This document shows, piece by piece, positions 8,332 through 16,969 of a stretch of 64,000 nucleotides of DNA. The DNA comes from Candidatus Kuenenia stuttgartensis (GTDB taxonomy: Bacteria; Planctomycetota; Planctomycetia; Planctomycetales; Planctomycetaceae). The notes below the pieces were generated by a model, which did no database searches, was not told the DNA's origin, and was given only the letters and a program-made list of their open reading frames with translations. Position 1 is the stretch's first letter. Every line of letters starts with the position of its first letter. Made by a program: the position numbers and the translations under genes. The DNA lies in the NCBI GenBank assembly GCA_945906725.1, contig CAMDRI010000005.1:1-64000 (forward strand), read 5' to 3'.

Positions 8332-10518
8332 TGGCTGCGTGCCTTCGATGGGCCGCTGACTCGCGACTTGCTGTTGTCGCCAGGTGGGTTTGGGCTGGGA
8401 CAAGTCCCCGCGAAGTCGCAACCGGATGCGGTGACGACGTCGGTCTGCGGGTACTGTTCGACAGGATGCAGTCTCAACCTGCACTTAAAGGAGGGCGAGG
8501 CGATCTCGCTGTCGCCGAACACGAATTACCCGGTGAACCTCGGCATGGCCTGTCCGAAAGGTTGGGAGGCGCTGACGGTCCTCGATGCGCCCGATCGAGC
8601 GACGACTCCGCTGCTGCGTGATGCCAGCGACAAGCTCAAGCCGGTCGATTGGAGCACGGCGCTTCAGACGTTCGTCACGCGGATGCAGGGGATTCAATCG
8701 CGACACGGCGACGATTCGATCGCCTTTATCAGCACCGGCCAGATGGCGACCGAGGAGATGGCGTTCCTTGGAGCGCTCGCGAAGTTCGGCATGGGGATGA
8801 AGCACGGCGATGGCAACACGCGGCAGTGCATGGCGACCTCCGTCGTCGCTTACAAGCAGTCGTTCGGCTTCGACGCTCCACCATACACATACGGCGACTT
8901 CGAGGAGTCCGACACGATCGTGCTGGTCGGCAGCAATCTGTGTCTCGCACACCCGATCATGTGGGAGCGAGTGATGCGGAACAAACACAAGCCGGAGATC
9001 ATCGTCGTCGATCCTCGCTGCACCGAAACCGCGATGGCCGCGACGCTGCACCTGCCGCTGGCTCCGAAGTCCGACATGGATTTATTCTACGGCGTGGCTC
9101 GCATTCTGATCGAGCGGAGCTGGATTGACCGCGAGTTCATCGACGCGCACACGAACGACTTTGATTCCTTCGCCGAGTTCGTCCAGCCATTCACGCTCGA
9201 CCGAGTCGTCGCCGCGACCGGCTTGTCGGCCGAGACGATCGAACGTTTCGCGACGTTGATTCACGAAGGGAAACGTGTCTCGTTCTGGTGGACGATGGGA
9301 GTCAATCAGAGCTATCAGGGAGTCCGAACGGCACAGAGCCTCATCAACCTCGCGCTGATGACGGGCAATATCGGCAAACCGGGGACGGGAGCGAACTCGA
9401 TCACCGGCCAGTGCAACGCGATGGGCTCGCGGCTGTTTTCCAACACGACCGGACTGCTCGGCGGCCACGACTTCGCAAACGCCGAACACCGCGCGAAGGT
9501 CGCCGAAATCCTGAACATCGACGAGGCTCGCATCCCGCGCGAGTCGTCGTTGGCGTATCACGAAATCCTCGAAGGAGTGCTGAAGGGCAAGATTCACGGT
9601 CTATGGGTCATTTGCACCAATCCGGCACATTCTTGGATCAATCAGCGACTGTGTCACGACATTTTGGATCGCTTGGATTTCCTCGTGGTGCAAGACATGT
9701 ATCACTCGACCGAGACGGCGCAGCGAGCACATCTCGTGCTTCCGGCCGCTGGCTGGGGCGAAAAAGATGGCACGTTCATCAACAGCGAACGCCGATTCGG
9801 AATCTTGAAAAAAGTACGGCGACCGCCGGGACAAGCTCTGTCCGACTTCTCGATCTTTCGATTGATCGCTGACGCCTGGGGCTGCGGACAAATGTTTGAC
9901 CGTTGGGATTCTCCGGAAGCGGTGTTTCAGATTCTGAAACAGCTATCCGCCGGACAACCCTGCGACATCACCGGGATCGAAGACTACCGGATGATCGAGG
10001 AGAGCGGCGGAATTCAATGGCCGCTTGTGAGGGGCGAGGGATCAGTGGCAAGAGGTGAGAAGGAACGTCGACTTTTTTGCGACGGTCGCTTCTATCATCC
10101 CGACGGTCGCGCGACATTTCTGTTTGAAGCTCCGCGGCCGATGCCAGAGCCGGCGTCGGCAAAGTATCCGTTCGTGTTGCTGACGGGACGCGGAACGGCG
10201 TCGCAGTGGCATACGCAGACGCGGACCTCGAAGTCAGAAGTCTTGCGGAAGCTGTATCCGCAACTGCTGTACGTCGAGATCAATCCGAACGACGCCCGGT
10301 CGCTCGGCATCGCCCCGAATGAAATTGTCTCGGTGGAGTCGCAACGTGGGCGAGTCACCGCGCAGGCGTTTCTGACTCCGAGCGTCCTCGTCGGTCAGGT
10401 GTTCGTGCCGATGCACGAGTCGAATGCGAACCAACTCACCGACGCGGTGTTCGATCCGTACTCAAAGCAGCCGAGCTACAAATCTTGTGCGGTGAGGGTG
10501 ACTCGTATCGGAGCGTAA
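8248..10518 (+). CDS. nasA: Assimilatory nitrate reductase catalytic subunit (molybdopterin oxidoreductase)
   Basis: A 756-residue Mo-bisMGD enzyme that would reduce nitrate to nitrite in the cytoplasm. The N-terminal [4Fe-4S] motif is clear (CGYCSTGC at residues 67-74, with the fourth Cys in GMACPKGW near 99). The molybdopterin core ([31 protein letters not shown]) and the C-terminal dinucleotide-binding domain ([13 protein letters not shown] to GQVFVPMHE) follow. It lacks the C-terminal BFD [2Fe-2S] domain found in many proteobacterial NasA proteins, consistent with electrons arriving through the DmsBC-type partner just upstream. Residues about 17-28 come from the right arm of an inverted repeat, and an in-frame G-rich insertion sits near residues 593-604. 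Start ATG 8248, or the adjacent ATG 8251. Confidence 0.92.
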   Translation: MMTAKSPEQDAEKRNKNWQSGVGPPHSKWLRAFDGPLTRDLLLSPGGFGLGQVPAKSQPDAVTTSVCGYCSTGCSLNLHLKEGEAISLSPNTNYPVNLGMACPKGWEALTVLDAPDRATTPLLRDASDKLKPVDWSTALQTFVTRMQGIQSRHGDDSIAFISTGQMATEEMAFLGALAKFGMGMKHGDGNTRQCMATSVVAYKQSFGFDAPPYTYGDFEESDTIVLVGSNLCLAHPIMWERVMRNKHKPEIIVVDPRCTETAMAATLHLPLAPKSDMDLFYGVARILIERSWIDREFIDAHTNDFDSFAEFVQPFTLDRVVAATGLSAETIERFATLIHEGKRVSFWWTMGVNQSYQGVRTAQSLINLALMTGNIGKPGTGANSITGQCNAMGSRLFSNTTGLLGGHDFANAEHRAKVAEILNIDEARIPRESSLAYHEILEGVLKGKIHGLWVICTNPAHSWINQRLCHDILDRLDFLVVQDMYHSTETAQRAHLVLPAAGWGEKDGTFINSERRFGILKKVRRPPGQALSDFSIFRLIADAWGCGQMFDRWDSPEAVFQILKQLSAGQPCDITGIEDYRMIEESGGIQWPLVRGEGSVARGEKERRLFCDGRFYHPDGRATFLFEAPRPMPEPASAKYPFVLLTGRGTASQWHTQTRTSKSEVLRKLYPQLLYVEINPNDARSLGIAPNEIVSVESQRGRVTAQAFLTPSVLVGQVFVPMHESNANQLTDAVFDPYSKQPSYKSCAVRVTRIGA
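10024..10058 (+). repeat. In-frame purine-rich microrepeat inside nasA
   Basis: The tract GTGAGGGGCGAGGGATCAGT and the bases after it are translated as [13 protein letters not shown], a segment that looks inserted between otherwise conserved NasA stretches (GGIQWP and [16 protein letters not shown]). It resembles the reverse complement of the C-rich tract that forms the NirB-NirD linker at 5887-5925. Confidence 0.45.
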
Positions 10519-10529
10519 GACCTTCGGAA

Positions 10530-10595
10530 GTTGGGCACTCTTGCCCGACCACTGGCGTTCTCAACCACAAGGACGGGCAAGAGTACCCATCCTAC
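10530..10595 (+). repeat. GTAG-family hairpin pair (GGGCACTCTTGCCC type) after nasA
   Basis: Two imperfect hairpins with loop text GGGCACTCTTGCCC and GGGCAAGAGTACCC lie in inverted orientation and end with CTAC (GTAG on the other strand) at 10592-10595. Relatives occur at 16904-16963 and 18312-18339. The pair lies just downstream of the nasA stop. Confidence 0.65.
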
Positions 10596-10604
10596 AAAAC
10601 AAGA

Positions 10605-10633
10605 AACCGGCCGAAATTTCATTTCGGCCGGTT
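10605..10633. terminator. Perfect hairpin between convergent genes, likely bidirectional terminator
   Basis: The inverted repeat AACCGGCCGAAAT, three-base loop, ATTTCGGCCGGTT forms a 13-base-pair stem between nasA (+ strand, ending 10518) and the Cys-rich protein gene (- strand, ending 10670). There is no long T-run, so termination is inferred from the hairpin and the convergent arrangement. Confidence 0.5.
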
Positions 10634-10669
10634 CGATGTCAGTCAGGTCGAATCCGATTTTCCGGACAA

Positions 10670-11065
10670 TTAGTCCTGGTAATCCACTTCGATGTAGCCT
10701 TTTTTGCCACGGATATCTACGGCGTACTTGCCGAAGTCGTAGCGGACGTTCTTGCCATCCTTGCTGCACTTGATGGTCGGCGGGCAGCAGCTGCATTCTG
10801 GCACACAAATCTGCACCTTGACGCACGGAGGCTTGCAGCACGGATTGCACGGATCCGGCTTCCAGCAGGGGTCACGGACTTCGACGATCATTGGCTTCGC
10901 GCACGGAGCCATCTCGTCCTTGTCCACATACTTGACGCAGTGAAACAGCTCAACCGGGGCACCTGCGGCCATCGGTTCCGGCATCGGGGCCGGAGGTTGT
11001 GCATCGCTCACCGCCGCTGACATCGCCAGGACGCCAGCCACCATCAGACTCAACAGATTCTTCAT
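10670..11065 (-). CDS. Secreted cysteine-rich protein, function unknown
   Basis: A 131-residue protein with a clear signal peptide (MKNLLSLMVAGVLAMSAAVSDAQ). The mature part has many cysteines, mostly in CxxC and CC arrangements (DPCWKPDPCNPCCKPPC, CVPECSCCPP), followed by a cysteine-free basic tail (GKYAVDIRGKKGYIEVDYQD). It is probably disulfide-rich or metal-binding outside the cytoplasm. The start is set at 11065 because AAGGAG lies seven bases upstream. An in-frame upstream ATG at 11089 lacks such a site. No enzymatic motif is seen. Confidence 0.75.
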   Translation of the reverse strand: MKNLLSLMVAGVLAMSAAVSDAQPPAPMPEPMAAGAPVELFHCVKYVDKDEMAPCAKPMIVEVRDPCWKPDPCNPCCKPPCVKVQICVPECSCCPPTIKCSKDGKNVRYDFGKYAVDIRGKKGYIEVDYQD

Positions 11066-11143
11066 TCTCTCGCTCCTTATTTTGTTCATTGGACACCCGA
11101 GTTCCGGCTAACGGTACTGCAACATCAGCCACTGAAACATACC

Positions 11144-11254
11144 TCACCTACCCCGGTATGAGTCGCCCAGCAGCCATTTTTTGTTCGGCACTTTGCGGGC
11201 TATCACGAGCTTGCCGGTTTCGCCGGTGAGGACGATACAAATGATAGAGGACAT
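11144..11254 (-). CDS. Possible 36-residue small protein
   Basis: The frame starts MSSIICIVLTGETGKL and ends LLGDSYRGR. Its ATG has AAGGA six bases upstream. It sits between the Cys-rich secreted protein (same strand, downstream) and the divergent Arg-rich protein gene. No family is recognised. The rest of the interval up to 11471 shows nothing I can name. Confidence 0.35.
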   Translation of the reverse strand: MSSIICIVLTGETGKLVIARKVPNKKWLLGDSYRGR

Positions 11255-11471
11255 CGTCGTTCCTTCACAAGCAAGTCTCCGGAAAAGTTTTCCCAACTCC
11301 CCCACTCTCACGCGGAGTCGCTCGACTGCTTCCGATGCAACCGGAGCCGGGAAATTTCGCAACACATGGAAGAATCAAGCGATGAGGCAAGTCCAAGAAG
11401 TTCGTCTGAACGCGGCCGACGGAATGGTGATAGTTGGCGGATGAGTCGCAACTAGTTACTCTACACAGACT

Positions 11472-13469
11472 ATGAGCAAGAAACCTCAACTAGACCAACC
11501 TGCTGACGACTGGGCAGGTTTGGCTCAGAATCTTTTTGGCATCAATTTGGACAAAGCCACCGGCGACGATGACCTGCTGGACGAGGATATGTTCAAGGTC
11601 GAGCTATCCAAGCCGTCCGAACCGCCGGTTTCGATTCCTCAGTCCGAAGTTGAGTTTGCACCTGCAGCGGTGTGTGAAGCGGTCCTGCCGACACCCAATT
11701 CGTCCCCGGTTGTGGCCACGAAACCGCCGATCAAGGCGGTCCCCAAACGAGTTGTCAAACCGACTGCCAGCAGCGACGACTCGTTCGGGTTCGGCATTGT
11801 CGAAGAGGTTGAAGTCGCTCGCACTTCGGCTGCCGAGTGCTCAACCGCCGAAGCCAGTTTTCTCTCGGATGACGATGGTTCGACCTTGCCCGATGACTAC
11901 GAGGCTGAAGGGCTGACCTTGCCTGCAGACTATGACGATGGGCTAACTCTGGCTCCGGAAGGCATCGCGGCCAGTGTCGATGTCACAGACAGCGAGGAGG
12001 ACGAGGAAAGCGATACCGAAGTCCTCTTGCCTGGACGCGTTGATGCGGCCGGAGAGAATCGAACTGAGCCTCGCCGCAGCAGGCAACCTCGCCGCACGCG
12101 AGAAGATGCCTATTGGGACATGCTTGAGAATTGGGAATGGGAAGAAATTCCAGACACGGATTCGCCACGCACCGGAGGTGAACGGCCTCGATCACAGCGC
12201 GACGACCGAGGAGATCGTGGTGGACGCAGCGGCGGCGGCGACCGTGGGCGCCGGGATCGTGGTCGAGACGAACGTCCGCGATCAGAGAATCGTTCGCCAG
12301 TCGAGCAACGACCGCCCCGAGATGAACATCGCCCCACTGAGGTCGCGCCTGCTTCGGGAAGTAACTCCGGTGATCGGCCACCTCATCCGCGACGCGGGGA
12401 CCGTCCCCGTGACGATCGTGGTCCACGAGGAGACCGGCCGAGTGGCGAGCGTCGTCCGGAGCGCGATGATCGCCGACGCGACGAACCTCGTCAGGCCGCC
12501 CCAGTCAGACAGTCAACCAGCCAACCAGCCGCACCCTCCGCCGGCGGCTTCGAGGATTTCGGGAGCGGAATCTTCGACGAACAACCCAAAGTCACTCCGC
12601 CTTCCTCGAGAGTGCCCCACGTGGTGTCCGCCCATCGGCCTCGTGAGGAATCCGTTGCGCAAAGTTCACAAGCGCCGGATGCCGTTTTGAACGATCGCAG
12701 CGGACCGGTCGGTCGGTCGATCGATGATGAACTCGTTTGGCCCGACGAAGATTCGGACGTACGACCGGCACCTGGTGACATCGCGGTAGAGACTTCGAGG
12801 CTTCCGCCAGCCGAGGCTGCGGGTGAATCCGATGAGATGGTCTCGGCCTCGGATGTCGAACCGTTGGACAAAGACGATGACGCGCAGCGTCCACGCCGCC
12901 GTCGTCGTCGCCGTCGTGAGACTCGTTCGGAGTCCCGCGCATTGCCTCCGGATGGCAACGAAGGAACGACATTCGATCTGAGCGACGCCTTGGCGGCCGA
13001 CAGCGAGTCTCCCGATTTCATTCCCGCTGCCGTCGCGGGCGATTCTGCTGTGAGCGATGGCCTTGGCGATGAATTCGCTGCGGACGGTGCCTCCGACGCA
13101 GATCGTCTTTCCTCCGAACCGCGCAGTGGTGCCCGGCGTCGCCGCCGCCGTCGGCCTGGTGACGGTCCGGCAAGAGGCGCGGACTCCAAATCGAATCGCG
13201 AACCTTTTACGGAAGGAAGTGCTGCTGACGTCGTCGAGGCTGTCGATGGCGACGCCTATGTGGTGACGCCGATCGCCTACACGAACATCCCTTCATGGGA
13301 AGAGGCGATCAAGTACTTGTTGCAACCTCAGCTTGTCGGCCGCAATTTGGGGCCGGACGACGCCGATGAAAGCCTTGAAAATGATCCGCGCGGATCGGGC
13401 GGAGCAGAACCGACGCCGCCACCCCCCCCCCAACGCCGCCGCGGCGGTGGCCGAGGTCGACGACCTTAA
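11472..13469 (+). CDS. Large disordered acidic/Arg-rich protein, function unknown
   Basis: A 665-residue protein of low complexity. The N-terminal third is acidic (LPDDYEAEGLTLPADYDDGL repeats). The middle is rich in Arg, Asp, Gly and Pro (RSQRDDRGDRGGRSGGGDRG). Basic clusters RRRRRRRRE and RRRRRRPGD occur further on. Near residues 610-640 there is a conserved-looking segment (TPIAYTNIPSWEEAIKYLLQ), and the protein ends in a Pro-run and RRRGGGRGRRP. The composition resembles RNA-binding or condensate-forming regions such as RNase E tails, but no catalytic domain is present. A homopolymeric C tract near 13420 is prone to sequencing or slippage errors and affects only the C-terminal Pro run. 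Confidence 0.75.
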   Translation: MSKKPQLDQPADDWAGLAQNLFGINLDKATGDDDLLDEDMFKVELSKPSEPPVSIPQSEVEFAPAAVCEAVLPTPNSSPVVATKPPIKAVPKRVVKPTASSDDSFGFGIVEEVEVARTSAAECSTAEASFLSDDDGSTLPDDYEAEGLTLPADYDDGLTLAPEGIAASVDVTDSEEDEESDTEVLLPGRVDAAGENRTEPRRSRQPRRTREDAYWDMLENWEWEEIPDTDSPRTGGERPRSQRDDRGDRGGRSGGGDRGRRDRGRDERPRSENRSPVEQRPPRDEHRPTEVAPASGSNSGDRPPHPRRGDRPRDDRGPRGDRPSGERRPERDDRRRDEPRQAAPVRQSTSQPAAPSAGGFEDFGSGIFDEQPKVTPPSSRVPHVVSAHRPREESVAQSSQAPDAVLNDRSGPVGRSIDDELVWPDEDSDVRPAPGDIAVETSRLPPAEAAGESDEMVSASDVEPLDKDDDAQRPRRRRRRRRETRSESRALPPDGNEGTTFDLSDALAADSESPDFIPAAVAGDSAVSDGLGDEFAADGASDADRLSSEPRSGARRRRRRRPGDGPARGADSKSNREPFTEGSAADVVEAVDGDAYVVTPIAYTNIPSWEEAIKYLLQPQLVGRNLGPDDADESLENDPRGSGGAEPTPPPPPQRRRGGGRGRRP

Positions 13470-13471
13470 TC

Positions 13472-13499
13472 GTGGAGGGACGCAAGCTGCGTCCACTAC
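13472..13499. repeat. Single GTAG-headed palindrome at the 3' end of recG
   Basis: On the - strand the element reads GTAG followed by a GACGCAGCTTGCGTC hairpin. It separates the convergent Arg-rich gene and recG. The recG stop TAG (13501-13499) shares its final G with the GTAG head. Confidence 0.55.
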
Positions 13500-15673
13500 T
13501 AACCGGTCTGTGGCAGGTCCATCAACGTTGCGAAGCGGTCGAGCACTTGCAGTTTGAGTGGTGCGTATTCCGCCGTGTCGATCGCGCCGCTGTCGATGGC
13601 ATCGCCTGCGGAGCGGCGAGCTTCAACCAGCAGTTCTTGGTCGCGCAAAATGTTCGCGAAGCGGAGCGGCAGTTCGCCGTGTTGCCGAGTTCCGAGCACA
13701 TCACCTGGTCCGCGCAGTTCAAAATCCGCCTCGGCAATTTGAAAACCGTTCGTGCTGGTCTCAACCGCGTGCAGCCGCCGCAACGCATCGGGATCGTCCG
13801 CGTCGGAGAAGAGAAAGCAGTATCCCTGAAACTTACCGCGACCGACACGACCACGCAGTTGATGAAGTTGCGATAGCCCGAAACGTTCGGCGTGGAAGAT
13901 GGCCATCAGCGTCGCGTTGGAAACATCGACGCCGACTTCGATGACGGTCGTTGAAATCAGCGCTTGCAAGTCACCGTCTCGGAAGCGTTCCATCGTCGTG
14001 GCCCGTTCGTCGCGCGGCATACGACCGTGAACCAGTCCGACTCGAAAACCTTTCAACTCGCCGACCGAAAGTTTCGCGAAGGCCTCTTCAGCGGCGAGAG
14101 GCATACCGGTCGAAGAACTCGCCGCGCCGGGAGCCAGATTCCGCAACCACGCGACGACCGACGCTTCATCAGCGTCGTCGCTCGCCCCGATGCGCGGGCA
14201 GACGATGTAGGCTTGCCGGCCGGCGACGAGTTGCTGGCGGATGAACTCCCAAGCCCGCTGCCGAGTCGGTTCCGAAAAGACTCGATTCGTCACAATCTTT
14301 TGCCGCCCCGGCGGGAGGTCGGTGATCGACGTGATATCGAGATCGCCGAATTGGGTCAGACACAAGCTTCGCGGAATTGGAGTCGCGGTCATCACCAGCA
14401 CATGCGGCGCGAGTCCACCGCCGCCGAAGTGCGCGCGCTGCGCGACGCCGAACTTGTGTTGTTCGTCGATCACGACCAATCCGAGTTTCGCAAAGCGAAC
14501 GTCTTTTTGAATCAGCGCCTGCGTTCCGACGATCAATTGCACCGCGCCCGATTCCATCTCCGCGAGCGTTTGTCGTCGCTGCGAGTCGGTCAGACTGCCG
14601 GTCAACATCCGCCGTTCGACGCTGCTTTCGGCCAAGAGCGAGTCGATCGTGCTCCAGTGCTGCGTCGCGAGCAACTCGGTGGGAGTCATGATGAGCGCTT
14701 GATGTCCGTTGGCGACCGCGACCAGCATCGCGTAGATCGCGATTGCTGTTTTTCCGGCACCGACATCCGCTTGCAGCAACCGGTGCATGGCTTGATCGGA
14801 GCCGATGTCTCGGCAGATTTCCGCGACGGCTTGGTTTTGACCGGCGGTGAATTGAAACGAAAACAACCGCCGTGCTCGCGCGTCAATCTTGGCGTTGACG
14901 GGCAGCGGCGAGGCGGGGGGGCCGCGTTTCCAGGCTCGGCGTCGCAAGGCCAATCCGACTTGAAACTCCAACAAGTCCTCGAAAATCAGCCGCCGTTTGG
15001 CAGCTTGAAATTCGGCCATCGTCTTGGGGACATGCAACTGCCGAATCGCATCGCGGCGTCGTGGCAGCTTGTGTTTGACGAGCAATTCGTCCGGCAAGTG
15101 TTCAACGATCAAATCCACGAATCGTTCGGCAGTCGCTCGCGAGATGCGACGCATCTCGAGCATCCGCAAGCCTTCGGTCAGGTGATAACGCGGCAGCACC
15201 TCGCTGGGCGCGTCGCTGTCGTCGGTGTCGAGGTATTGAAACTCCGGATTGCCGAACTCCCATCGGCCGGTTTTCCATTTCGGCTTGCCGGAGAACAGCA
15301 CCGTCTGCTGATCCTCGAATTTCTTGATCATCCACGGCTGGTTGAACCATACGCCGCGCACATACCCGTCGCCGCAATCGAGCAGCACGGCGGTCATCGC
15401 TTTTCCGGTACTGGTCAGCCGAGCGTCCCGATCGACGACTTTGCCTTTGACCGACTGCAACATGTCCGGCTGCAGATCCCGGACGCTCGTGACGCGGGAC
15501 AAATCCAATACGTCACGCGGCACATTGAGCAGCACATCCTCGGCGGTCTTGAGTTCCAACCGTTCCAACAACGGTGCTCTCGCCGGTCCGACTCCAGGCA
15601 GAAATTGCACCGGAGTCTGGAGCGACGGAATTTCATCTCGCTCAGCGATGTCGATGACGTGCTCGTCGTCCAT
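13499..15673 (-). CDS. recG: ATP-dependent DNA helicase RecG
   Basis: A 724-residue SF2 helicase that remodels stalled replication forks and branched recombination intermediates. An N-terminal wedge/OB domain (QFLPGVGPARAPLLERL onward) is followed by the motor: motif I DVGAGKT, motif II DEQHKFG (the DExH form typical of RecG), motif III VMTATPIPRSL and motif VI QLRGRVGRG. The C-terminal part (FELRGPGDVLGTRQHG) is also RecG-like. The frame opens with TTG 15685, but ATG 15673 (MDDEHVID) is the more likely start. Length is close to the usual 690-ish residues. It converges on the Arg-rich gene. Confidence 0.95.
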   Translation of the reverse strand: MDDEHVIDIAERDEIPSLQTPVQFLPGVGPARAPLLERLELKTAEDVLLNVPRDVLDLSRVTSVRDLQPDMLQSVKGKVVDRDARLTSTGKAMTAVLLDCGDGYVRGVWFNQPWMIKKFEDQQTVLFSGKPKWKTGRWEFGNPEFQYLDTDDSDAPSEVLPRYHLTEGLRMLEMRRISRATAERFVDLIVEHLPDELLVKHKLPRRRDAIRQLHVPKTMAEFQAAKRRLIFEDLLEFQVGLALRRRAWKRGPPASPLPVNAKIDARARRLFSFQFTAGQNQAVAEICRDIGSDQAMHRLLQADVGAGKTAIAIYAMLVAVANGHQALIMTPTELLATQHWSTIDSLLAESSVERRMLTGSLTDSQRRQTLAEMESGAVQLIVGTQALIQKDVRFAKLGLVVIDEQHKFGVAQRAHFGGGGLAPHVLVMTATPIPRSLCLTQFGDLDITSITDLPPGRQKIVTNRVFSEPTRQRAWEFIRQQLVAGRQAYIVCPRIGASDDADEASVVAWLRNLAPGAASSSTGMPLAAEEAFAKLSVGELKGFRVGLVHGRMPRDERATTMERFRDGDLQALISTTVIEVGVDVSNATLMAIFHAERFGLSQLHQLRGRVGRGKFQGYCFLFSDADDPDALRRLHAVETSTNGFQIAEADFELRGPGDVLGTRQHGELPLRFANILRDQELLVEARRSAGDAIDSGAIDTAEYAPLKLQVLDRFATLMDLPQTG

Positions 15674-15712
15674 GTTCAAAAGCAATCGGGATCGGGAGTC
15701 TTTCGCTGCCGA

Positions 15713-16888
15713 CTACCGAACTGGCGGGCCGATCCGGAGGTTGCGGAACTTCACTTCAGTGCTGTGATTTTGCAGGCCAAGGAATCCTTTGAGTTGTCGC
15801 AGTTTGACGAGCGGATGTGATTCGCCGTTGATGTCGGTGACGGTCACGCCGTTATGGCGGGTGATGACTCGGTCGCCGTCGCAGACGATTTCGAGCGTGT
15901 TCCATTCGCCGGGCGGGCGGGTGTTGCGCGGGTTGGCTCCGGCGATGTCGTAGATGGACGCCGAGTACTGATAGTCCTTGAGTTTCGCGTGTTCTTTGGC
16001 GGCGTCATCGAGGACTTGGACCTCGAAGCCGGCGGGTGGTTTCGTGTCGTTCTCGCGATGATGGTTGCCGTCTTGTGGGACTCGGACGTAGACGCCGCTG
16101 TTGCCACCGACGGCCAGGAGATACTCGAATCGCATCGAGAAATTGTCGTACTCGCGACAAGTCCGCAGCCAGGGGCCTTTCTGGCTGGTGCAGACGAGCA
16201 ATCCGTTTTCGATTTTCCAGCAAGTCTCGGCCGGTTGGCCCGCTCCTTCCCAGCCGGCGAAGTTCTGGCCGTTGAACATCGACGCAAAACCGAGTTCGGT
16301 GATGCAGAGATTTCGCAGCAGGAACTGGCCCCCCTTTGGCACCTCGACTTGAATGCCGACGTGGCCGACCGGTTCTTTGATGCCGCCGACAGAATAGGCC
16401 AGGCAACCGTTGATGACCATCGTTACGCGTTCGCCGACGACGGTGATGTCGAAGGCGTTCCATTCGCCCGGCCTCACGAGACCTTTGCTTTCGGCTCCGG
16501 GCAGGCTGCCGATGTTCCCTTCTTTGCCTTGCAGCAGATTGGCTTGGTAGCCCTTCTTGGGGAACGGAGCACCGGCACGTTGTGCTCGCAAGTAAATGCC
16601 TGCGTCATAGGTGTCGGACTTCAGGGCTTTCCATTCGACGTGCAATTGGAAGTCAGAATAGACGTGATGCGACCTCAGCCAGCCGTCGCCATCCTTGAGC
16701 AGCAGATTGCCGTCTTGGATTTCGACCTTCGCACCGTTCTCGACGGTCCAACCGTCGAGCGACTTGCCGTTGAAGAGGCACGTCGTGTGGCCGCAACGTG
16801 CGGTTGCGTCTTGAGCCATCACCGGAGGCGCGGTCGTCGCGAAAAACCAAACGAGACAACTGACTGTCGCCCAGAGCATCGTTCGCAT
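15713..16888 (-). CDS. Secreted protein with two DUF1080 (3-keto-disaccharide hydrolase-like) domains
   Basis: A 391-residue exported protein. A signal peptide (MRTMLWATVSCLVWFFATTAPPVMAQ) precedes two tandem concanavalin-like DUF1080 domains. The first (about residues 36-205) opens with CLFNGKSLDGW, and the second (about 206-391) with SMFNGQNFAGW. Each has the typical YxDFxL/YDNFSM strand and RPGEWN/RPPGEWN turn. The family is greatly expanded in planctomycetes and linked to glycan breakdown, but substrate cannot be inferred. It is followed on the same strand by recG after 39 bases. Confidence 0.85.
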   Translation of the reverse strand: MRTMLWATVSCLVWFFATTAPPVMAQDATARCGHTTCLFNGKSLDGWTVENGAKVEIQDGNLLLKDGDGWLRSHHVYSDFQLHVEWKALKSDTYDAGIYLRAQRAGAPFPKKGYQANLLQGKEGNIGSLPGAESKGLVRPGEWNAFDITVVGERVTMVINGCLAYSVGGIKEPVGHVGIQVEVPKGGQFLLRNLCITELGFASMFNGQNFAGWEGAGQPAETCWKIENGLLVCTSQKGPWLRTCREYDNFSMRFEYLLAVGGNSGVYVRVPQDGNHHRENDTKPPAGFEVQVLDDAAKEHAKLKDYQYSASIYDIAGANPRNTRPPGEWNTLEIVCDGDRVITRHNGVTVTDINGESHPLVKLRQLKGFLGLQNHSTEVKFRNLRIGPPVR

Positions 16889-16903
16889 GAGGTCTCTCCG
16901 GAT

Positions 16904-16963
16904 GTAGGTTGGTCTGCTTGGCGGACTGCCCGACCGAGGGACGGGCAGGAGTGCCCATCCTAC
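16904..16963 (+). repeat. GTAG/CTAC-bounded inverted repeat (GGGCACTCTTGCCC family)
   Basis: Begins GTAGGTTGGTC and ends GCCCATCCTAC, with inner hairpin text CTGCCCGACCGAGGGACGGGCAG. It lies between the DUF1080 gene start and the 3' end of the GspE-like gene. Same family as 10530-10595 and 18312-18339. Confidence 0.65.
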
Positions 16964-16969
16964 AACGAT

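Noticed and set aside
13964-15820. 618-codon open frame on the + strand
   Set aside because: Antisense to recG, whose helicase motifs are unambiguous.
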